A stretch of 49,340 bases of DNA from Gallionella sp. (GTDB lineage Bacteria; Pseudomonadota; Gammaproteobacteria; Burkholderiales; Gallionellaceae): assembly GCA_030645535.1 (NCBI GenBank), contig JAUSNM010000026.1, forward strand, positions 1-49,340, read 5' to 3'. Position 1 is the stretch's first letter, and each line of letters begins with the position of its first letter. Made by a program: the position numbers and the translations under genes. The notes under the pieces were generated by a model that made no database searches, was not told the origin of the DNA, and worked only from the letters and a program-made list of their open reading frames with translations. Below, in pieces: positions 44,017-49,340 of the stretch.

Positions 44017-46791
44017 CTATCTTTCCCGCATTCTTTGAGGCAGCGTAAAGTAAAACGTCGCTCCCTGGCCTTCTTTGGCTTCCGCCCATACTCTACCATG
44101 ATGCCGGCGAACGATGCGCTGCACCGTTGCCAGCCCGATCCCGGTTCCCTCGAATTCATTCACACCATGCAGACGCTGAAAAGCGCCAAACAATTTGTGC
44201 GCATAGCCCATGTTAAATCCGGCGCCATTATCGCGGATGAAAAAAGCGCTTTCCCCGTTGCAATCGCAGATACCGAATTCAATTTTCGCGTCTGCTTGTT
44301 TTCCGGTAAATTTAAAGGCGTTGCCCAGCAGATTATTGATGACAATGCGCAGCAAACCGGGGTCGGCACGTACGATCAATCCTTCTTGTACGGTGAACTG
44401 CACGACCCGTCCTGGATTGGTGTTACGCAGGTCATCCGCCACCTGTTCCGCGATGGCGCTCAAGTCGATCTGCTCTCGTTTGAGCGGACTGCGCGTCACC
44501 TGCGCAAGCCGTAACAAATCGTCGATCAGCTGCCCCATGCGCTGGCTCGCCCGGCGCACGCGCTCAAGATAATCTCGCCCGGTATCATCCAGGCTGTCGT
44601 GGTATTTTTTTGACAATATCTGGCTGAAGCCGTCGATGCTGCGCAACGGAGCCCGCAAATCATGGGAGACCGAATAGCTGAATGCCTCAAGCTCCTGATT
44701 GACTACTTCCAATTGATGGGTGCGCTCCCGAACCCGATTATCCAGTTCAAGGTTGAGCTGATTGAGTTCACTTTCCACCTGCTCCCGAAGTTTCTTCCCG
44801 GCAAACACATCCAGCGCGAACGAGACGTCAGCCGCCAGTTCAAGCATCGATTGAATAATATCCGGCGTAAAGAAATTGATCTCGCCGGCATAAACGCTGA
44901 TTGCACCGACGACTGCGCCCGACTCAAAGATAGAGAACACACCGGAAGCCCGGTAACCGCGCTGCAGCGCCTCATCCCGCCACGGCTGCATCTTCGGGTC
45001 GTTTTGTATGTCCTGGCAAACGCCATGAGTCCCGTTGCGCAGCGCAGTCGCCGTCGGCCCTTCGCGGGTCAGCTCATCGTCAAGCCGGATATGCAATTTC
45101 GCCAAATAGCCCTCTTCCACGCCGGCGTGCGCCACCGGCACGACCTGCTGCTGATCCAGCATACCGATCCAGGCCAGGCGAAAAAGTCCCGACTCGACCG
45201 CCACACGACAGATCGTCGAAAACAGCCCGCCCCTGTCATGGGAGCGCACAATCGCCTCGTTGACCTGGCTCAACAAACGGTATGTCCGGTTCAGCCGGGC
45301 AATTTCCGCTTCCTTTTGCTTGCGCTCGGTGATGTCGCGGGCAAAGCCGGTGGTGCCCAGCACGCGGCCGTTCTCGTCGATGACCGGCGTTTTGAAGGTT
45401 TCTGCCCAGTGCATCTTATCGCCATCGAGCGATGCCTCCTCGATATGTTTCTGCTGACGCTGCGCCATTACCTCAGCATCGTCCCGGCGATATTTCTCTG
45501 CCAGCGCTTTTGGCCAGAGATCGAAGTCATTCTTGCCAATGACCTGCTGCGCATTTTTTAGCCGGACATAACTGGCATACGTGCTGTTCACCTTGATATA
45601 GCGGCCTTCAGTATCCTTGAACCAGGCCAAATAGGGTGAATTGTCCAGTATCGCTTGCAGGTTCAGCTCGCTGACCTTGTAGGCTTGCGTCATGCGCTCA
45701 GCCAGGCTGACGGCATGCCTGCGCGAGCGCTCCTGCCCCCGTACACTGAAGAACAGCAGCAAGCTGATGAGCGCGCCCATGAACAGGATGATCACGGGCG
45801 ACTTTCTGGCTGCCTGAGTGTCGAATGAAGGCAACGATAACGCAGACACCGTCCACGGATGCCCGCCGACAGAAATCAATGTTTTGCTGGAGAAGTCAGC
45901 CGCCTTTTCATGATTGCTGTGATCCTGCCAGGCGCTCTCAAACATCAGTGAAGACGCGGCCACGCCATCGCCATCGTAAATATGAATGTCCAAATCAGGC
46001 AGGCGTCTGCCGACGACACCCTCCATCAGATCGTTCATCCTGAACGGACTAAAAACATAGCCCAACAGTGCCGCACGCCGCGCCGCCGGGGTAGCATGCG
46101 GCTGCCCGTTTTTATATACCGGGAAATACATCAGAAAGCCATACTGCACTTTTTTATCCGTTTCCTGCACCAGAATCACTTTGCCGGTAATGGCTATTTC
46201 GCCGGTGTCGCGGGCCCGTTCCATGGCCGCCCGACGCGACGGTTCCGAAGACATGTCATAGCCGAACGCCCGCAAATTGCGCCCGGAAAAAGGTTCGAGA
46301 TAGACGACGGGGGTGTATTCGCTGCGCGGCCCTGCGGGTGCGATGGTATAGCCGGGAAAGCCCTCTGCTCGAACATGAGCAATATGTGCATCTTTTTCAT
46401 AGTCAACAATGCGTCTGGCAAAGCCGACCCCCTGAACACCGGTAAGCTGCTGGTCGATTTGCAGCGCAGTCATATAGGCACGCCATTCATCGCGTTTGAC
46501 ATTCCCCGATGCCGCAAACAACGCCGCCCCGCCCCGCAACACATACTCATAGGTATGCAAGCGCTGCTGAATTTGCGCCACGACATCGCCACTGCGCTCA
46601 TCAAATTGTGCCCGTGCGACTTCATGCCCGTTGTGCTGGACGATACGCCAGCTAAAGGTCGTCGCGGCAAGGGATGCAAACAGAACCAGCCATGCGATCC
46701 ATGAACCTGGCACGCGCACGCGGCCAAGCAGCGAGATAGCAGCGCTGGCGTAACCGCCCTTCACTCGGGACGACGAGGGAACATTCGACAT
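44017..46791 (-). CDS. CHASE-PAS-GAF sensor histidine kinase
   Basis: 924 aa. Membrane helix at about 29-49, periplasmic CHASE domain (about 75-290: GVQGVGFARRI, SEYTPVVYLEPFSGRNLRAF), a second helix (VIILFMGALISLLLFFSV), a PAS domain (LQAILDNSPYLAWFKDTEGR), a GAF-like domain, then HisKA (SYSVSHDLRAPLRSIDGFSQ) and HATPase (NLLGNAFKFTG, FEGTGIGLATVQRIVRRHHG). All kinase boxes are intact. The external ligand is unknown. First of a four-gene minus-strand signalling group. Confidence 0.95.
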   Translation of the reverse strand: MSNVPSSSRVKGGYASAAISLLGRVRVPGSWIAWLVLFASLAATTFSWRIVQHNGHEVARAQFDERSGDVVAQIQQRLHTYEYVLRGGAALFAASGNVKRDEWRAYMTALQIDQQLTGVQGVGFARRIVDYEKDAHIAHVRAEGFPGYTIAPAGPRSEYTPVVYLEPFSGRNLRAFGYDMSSEPSRRAAMERARDTGEIAITGKVILVQETDKKVQYGFLMYFPVYKNGQPHATPAARRAALLGYVFSPFRMNDLMEGVVGRRLPDLDIHIYDGDGVAASSLMFESAWQDHSNHEKAADFSSKTLISVGGHPWTVSALSLPSFDTQAARKSPVIILFMGALISLLLFFSVRGQERSRRHAVSLAERMTQAYKVSELNLQAILDNSPYLAWFKDTEGRYIKVNSTYASYVRLKNAQQVIGKNDFDLWPKALAEKYRRDDAEVMAQRQQKHIEEASLDGDKMHWAETFKTPVIDENGRVLGTTGFARDITERKQKEAEIARLNRTYRLLSQVNEAIVRSHDRGGLFSTICRVAVESGLFRLAWIGMLDQQQVVPVAHAGVEEGYLAKLHIRLDDELTREGPTATALRNGTHGVCQDIQNDPKMQPWRDEALQRGYRASGVFSIFESGAVVGAISVYAGEINFFTPDIIQSMLELAADVSFALDVFAGKKLREQVESELNQLNLELDNRVRERTHQLEVVNQELEAFSYSVSHDLRAPLRSIDGFSQILSKKYHDSLDDTGRDYLERVRRASQRMGQLIDDLLRLAQVTRSPLKREQIDLSAIAEQVADDLRNTNPGRVVQFTVQEGLIVRADPGLLRIVINNLLGNAFKFTGKQADAKIEFGICDCNGESAFFIRDNGAGFNMGYAHKLFGAFQRLHGVNEFEGTGIGLATVQRIVRRHHGRVWAEAKEGQGATFYFTLPQRMRER

Positions 46792-47075
46792 AGAATTTGG
46801 TTTTTAATTGAGTCGCATAACACGCTGGTGTAACTGCTGAACCAACCCGGAATCAGGAGTCTCGCTATCCTCTTGATTTTATTGCTGCCGCACCGCTGTT
46901 TTTCTACGCTAAACACCTTCATGGCGAAACCTGCGGACTATTGCATAGCCGCGCCAAAAACTCAATCTCAAACTCGCTGCCGACCGCCCATGTCGTCCAT
47001 ATTTTTTGAACCAGACATGTTTTAATCAATCTCTGTCGTAATTAGCTGTTGATAGCAATGCAACACAACCCTTCG
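46792..47075. other. Gap upstream of the CHASE kinase
   Basis: 284 bp of AT-rich DNA before element D. It should contain the promoter of the minus-strand kinase group, but I see no clear -10/-35 pair and no gene. Confidence 0.3.
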
Positions 47076-47283
47076 CGCCAAGACGCAAAGACGCAAAGAC
47101 GCAAAGAAACCATGAACAACATAGTTGTTTATCTCCGATTCAATACTTGTATGTTTTTGAACAAGATATTGATTTTGCGAGTTTTTGCGAGTTGATGCAC
47201 GCTGTGCATCATCCCTGCTAACCCCAATTTGCCCACGGGGCAAAATCCCTGCGTGAATCTCTTGGCGTCTTTGCGGCTTGGCG
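47076..47283. repeat. Inverted-arm element D with two hairpin cores
   Basis: Arms 47076-47092 and 47267-47283 match in 16 of 17 positions; the left arm continues as three GACGCAAA octamers (47082-47105). Core modules: GCGAGTT (47187-47193), hairpin GATGCAC-GCT-GTGCATC (47194-47210), ATCCCTGCTAACCCC; then hairpin TTTGCCC-ACG-GGGCAAA (47228-47244) and ATCCCTGC. Layout matches elements B and C although arm and stem sequences differ. Confidence 0.8.
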
Positions 47284-47308
47284 GCTTTGCGCGATCAAAT
47301 ACGGTTTT

Positions 47309-49030
47309 TTAGCGCGACCGGCTCACTGTTGCGGCGCACTTCATCAGCACGGCGAGATCGTCCGCTGCCATGGGCTTTCCATAAAAATATCCCTGCACCT
47401 CGTCGCAACCATTGCGCTGCAAAAAATCAGCCTGTTCCTGCGTTTCAACCCCTTCGGCAATCACCTTCAAATTCAGGTTATGCCCCATACCGATGATCGC
47501 CCTGACGATCCCGTCATCATGCGTACCCTCCTTGTAATCCCTGACGAATGACTGGTCGATCTTCAGCTTGTCTATCGGAAAGCGCTTCAGGTAGCTGAGC
47601 GATGAATAACCCGTGCCAAAATCATCGATCGCGATTTGAATCCCGATGGCGCGCAATTCATCGAGGATCGCGATAACCGCTTCTTCGTTATGCACCGCGA
47701 TATTTTCGGTGATTTCCAGTTCCAGATATTCGGGAGACAGTCCGGTTTCCTGCAAGACCTTGATGACGGTTTGAACCAGACCCGCTTGCCGGAACTGTAT
47801 GGCCGACAGATTGACTGCGACACGAACAGGCGGCAAACCTGCATCCTGCCATTGCTTGTTCTGTGCACAGGCGGTGCGCAATATCCATTCGCCGACGGGC
47901 ACGATCAGGCGCGTTTCTTCCAGTATCGGAATAAACGCGCCGGGCGAAATCATGCCGGACTCAGGCCGACTCCAGCGAACCAGCGCCTCCACCCCTGTCA
48001 TCTGCGTCCCGTTCAGATCGAATTGGGGCTGATAATGCAGCAGAAACTCCTTTTTTTCCAACGCGCGGTAAAGGGCGCTTTCCATCGCCAGCCGCCCTTT
48101 AACAGTCGTATTCATTGCGATTTTGTATGCCTGAAAGCTGCGTCCGCCCGCAGCCTTTGCAGCATATAACGCTGTCTCTGCATTCTCCAGCAGATCCTCC
48201 GTACCGCCGCCGTCCCTGGGATAAAAACTCACCCCCACGCTTGCGGCGACATACAGTTCATGGCTGTCGGTCAGGAATACCCTGTCCAGACATTCATGAA
48301 TGACCGCTGCGATAGCCTCGGCCTGCGCCTCCTGATCTATTTTCAGGCAGATGGCGACAAACCGGTCAGCGCCGTATCTTGCGACAAAGTCATCCTCGCC
48401 GAACACCGCACGCAAGCGCCCTGCCAACTCTATCAACACCCTGTTGCCGACCTGCATCCCCAGCGATCGGGTAATTTTCCGGAAACGATTCAAATCAATC
48501 ATAAAAACGGCAAAGGGACAATCGCGAGCCGACATCATCGAGCCTATCTGCCTGAACAGATGCTCACGATTCGGCAAACCCGTCAAAGTGTCGAAATGGG
48601 TTACCCGATCAAGCCGTTCCTGTACCGCCTTCAGATCCGTTCTCAGCACCGCCTCCCCGAGTTCACGCTCGATGACCGGCAGCAATCTGGATAAATTATC
48701 CTTGCAGATAAAGTCCTTTGCCCCGCGGCGCATGGCCTCGATCGCCACCTGATCCGGAATCAGCCCGGATACGATGACAAAGGGCACATTCGCAACAGCA
48801 TTCTGCACGACTCTCAGGGCAGATATCGAATCCAGCGCGGGCATATTGTGATCGCAGATCACCACATCCCAGCTTGCGCGCGCCAGTGCGGCCCTGAGCG
48901 ATTCTTCAGTCTCGACACGCTGATGCACGACGCTAAACCCGCCCTCGGTCAGGTCGTTACGAATAAGCTCGAGATCATCCTCGGAATCCTCTACCGCCAG
49001 CACGCGCAGCACTTTTTTCACCGCTTTCAT
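47309..49030 (-). CDS. REC-GGDEF(degenerate)-EAL protein, probable c-di-GMP phosphodiesterase
   Basis: 573 aa; ribosome site AAGGGAG before ATG. Receiver 1-125 (LAVEDSEDDLELIRNDLTEG, Asp in VVICDHNMP) closely resembles the receiver of the HisKA_3 kinase nearby. The GGDEF domain has GADRF in place of GGDEF (VARYGADRFVAI), so it should not make c-di-GMP but may bind GTP. The EAL domain is intact: GVEALVRW, LELEITENIA, IDDFGTGYSSLSYLKRF, DKLKIDQSFV, AEGVET and QGYFYGKP. It is likely a phosphorylation-controlled phosphodiesterase. Confidence 0.95.
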   Translation of the reverse strand: MKAVKKVLRVLAVEDSEDDLELIRNDLTEGGFSVVHQRVETEESLRAALARASWDVVICDHNMPALDSISALRVVQNAVANVPFVIVSGLIPDQVAIEAMRRGAKDFICKDNLSRLLPVIERELGEAVLRTDLKAVQERLDRVTHFDTLTGLPNREHLFRQIGSMMSARDCPFAVFMIDLNRFRKITRSLGMQVGNRVLIELAGRLRAVFGEDDFVARYGADRFVAICLKIDQEAQAEAIAAVIHECLDRVFLTDSHELYVAASVGVSFYPRDGGGTEDLLENAETALYAAKAAGGRSFQAYKIAMNTTVKGRLAMESALYRALEKKEFLLHYQPQFDLNGTQMTGVEALVRWSRPESGMISPGAFIPILEETRLIVPVGEWILRTACAQNKQWQDAGLPPVRVAVNLSAIQFRQAGLVQTVIKVLQETGLSPEYLELEITENIAVHNEEAVIAILDELRAIGIQIAIDDFGTGYSSLSYLKRFPIDKLKIDQSFVRDYKEGTHDDGIVRAIIGMGHNLNLKVIAEGVETQEQADFLQRNGCDEVQGYFYGKPMAADDLAVLMKCAATVSRSR

Positions 49031-49073
49031 TGATACTCCCTTGCGTTAACCGGCCGCGCCGGGAACTTTCGCT

Positions 49074-49173
49074 TTAATTCTTCAATTTCAACTGGCCGTG
49101 ATCGCCGAAATATACCTCGCACGGTTGCAGGAAAATCTCGATATCGTCCCCGGCCTATGCATCGGCCAGCCAT
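49074..49173 (-). pseudogene. cheD: cheD remnant (frameshifted and truncated)
   Basis: Directly after cheR, an ATG overlapping its stop (TAATG, 49173-49171) opens a frame that does not match CheD. One base out of phase lies DDIEIFLQPCEVYFGDHG (49148-49095), which fits the conserved CheD N-terminus (IFLxPGEVYFGD). It then diverges and stops at 49074-49076. So cheD seems to have lost its frame near the start and the rest by deletion. CheR-CheD is the usual order in this group. Confidence 0.65.
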
Positions 49174-49340
49174 TACTCCGGTTTGCGGTATATAGCCGGC
49201 ATAACCTGCCGCACCTCTTCTGTCACGCCATTCAGGCTTTCGGAATGACCGATCAGAAAATATCCGCCGGGGCGCAGCAACGGCAACAGTCTGGACATCA
49301 CCTGACGCTTGGTATCCTGATCGAAATAGATCATCACGTT
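49173..49340 (-). CDS. cheR: CheR chemotaxis methyltransferase (3' end, partial)
   Basis: 55 residues visible, open at the window edge. NVMIYFDQDTKRQVMSRLLP, LLRPGGYFLIGHSESLNG and the terminal VMPAIYRKPE are the standard C-terminus of CheR, which methylates chemoreceptor glutamates with S-adenosylmethionine. It implies a chemotaxis cluster to the right of the window. Confidence 0.92.
   Translation of the reverse strand, partial: NVMIYFDQDTKRQVMSRLLPLLRPGGYFLIGHSESLNGVTEEVRQVMPAIYRKPE

Noticed and set aside
44662..45561. 299-codon plus-strand frame
   Set aside because: Opposite the CHASE kinase and unlike any protein; shadow frame.

Overview
The window looks like chromosomal DNA of a betaproteobacterium, most likely of the Nitrosomonadales/Gallionellaceae (iron- or sulfur-oxidiser relatives). 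This is inferred from gene order (nrdR-ribD-ribE, ribBX-ribH-nusB-thiL-pgpA, aat-bpt), from the moderate GC content, and from the many dispersed short repeats. No rRNA, tRNA or CRISPR was seen.

Layout. 1-3000: a response regulator (cut by the window edge) and a histidine kinase, separated by a HigBA toxin-antitoxin pair and followed by an orphan MqsA-type antitoxin. 3000-6750: three tandem paralogous type IV pilin-like genes, each with a copy of the same leader, then a REP-type tyrosine transposase with flanking inverted repeats. 6800-10021: cysS and glnS. 10400-15000: envelope genes (TPR/Cds6-like protein, L,D-transpeptidase, cyclophilin, LpxH, a second LpxH-like phosphatase). 15000-16440: diguanylate cyclase and a small hypothetical gene. 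16440-25530: pgpA, thiL, nusB, ribH, ribBX, ribE, ribD, nrdR and glyA on the minus strand; the riboflavin genes are split by two plus-strand genes. 25530-28100: small membrane protein, IS110 transposase with a candidate bridge RNA, and repeats. 28100-33200: pmbA, darP, a PAS protein coupled to a zinc-binding-domain chemoreceptor, and an esterase. 33250-35680: a likely Fur-controlled iron-uptake operon (cupredoxin, FTR1 permease, envelope protein) divergent from fur. 35866-41080: a 507-aa hypothetical, the N-degron transferases aat and bpt, a membrane protein and pyrD. 41150-49340: a signalling island with a CHASE-PAS-GAF kinase, a REC protein, a REC-PAS-HisKA_3 kinase, a NarL-type regulator, a REC-GGDEF-EAL protein, a broken cheD and the 3' end of cheR.

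The genes form several working groups: riboflavin, thiamine and one-carbon metabolism; envelope remodelling and lipid A synthesis; Fur-regulated iron uptake; protein quality control; and two-component, c-di-GMP and chemotaxis signalling at the right end.

The most unusual feature is the intergenic DNA. About fifteen arrays of 7-bp tandem repeats, each with its own unit sequence, sit at gene ends and often supply the last or first codons of real proteins. Four 160-225 bp elements have inverted terminal arms, and three of them carry hairpins whose stem sequences differ while pairing and flanks are kept. The IS110 element has a three-hairpin upstream region matching the layout expected of a bridge RNA. 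These are the best candidates here for something not yet described.
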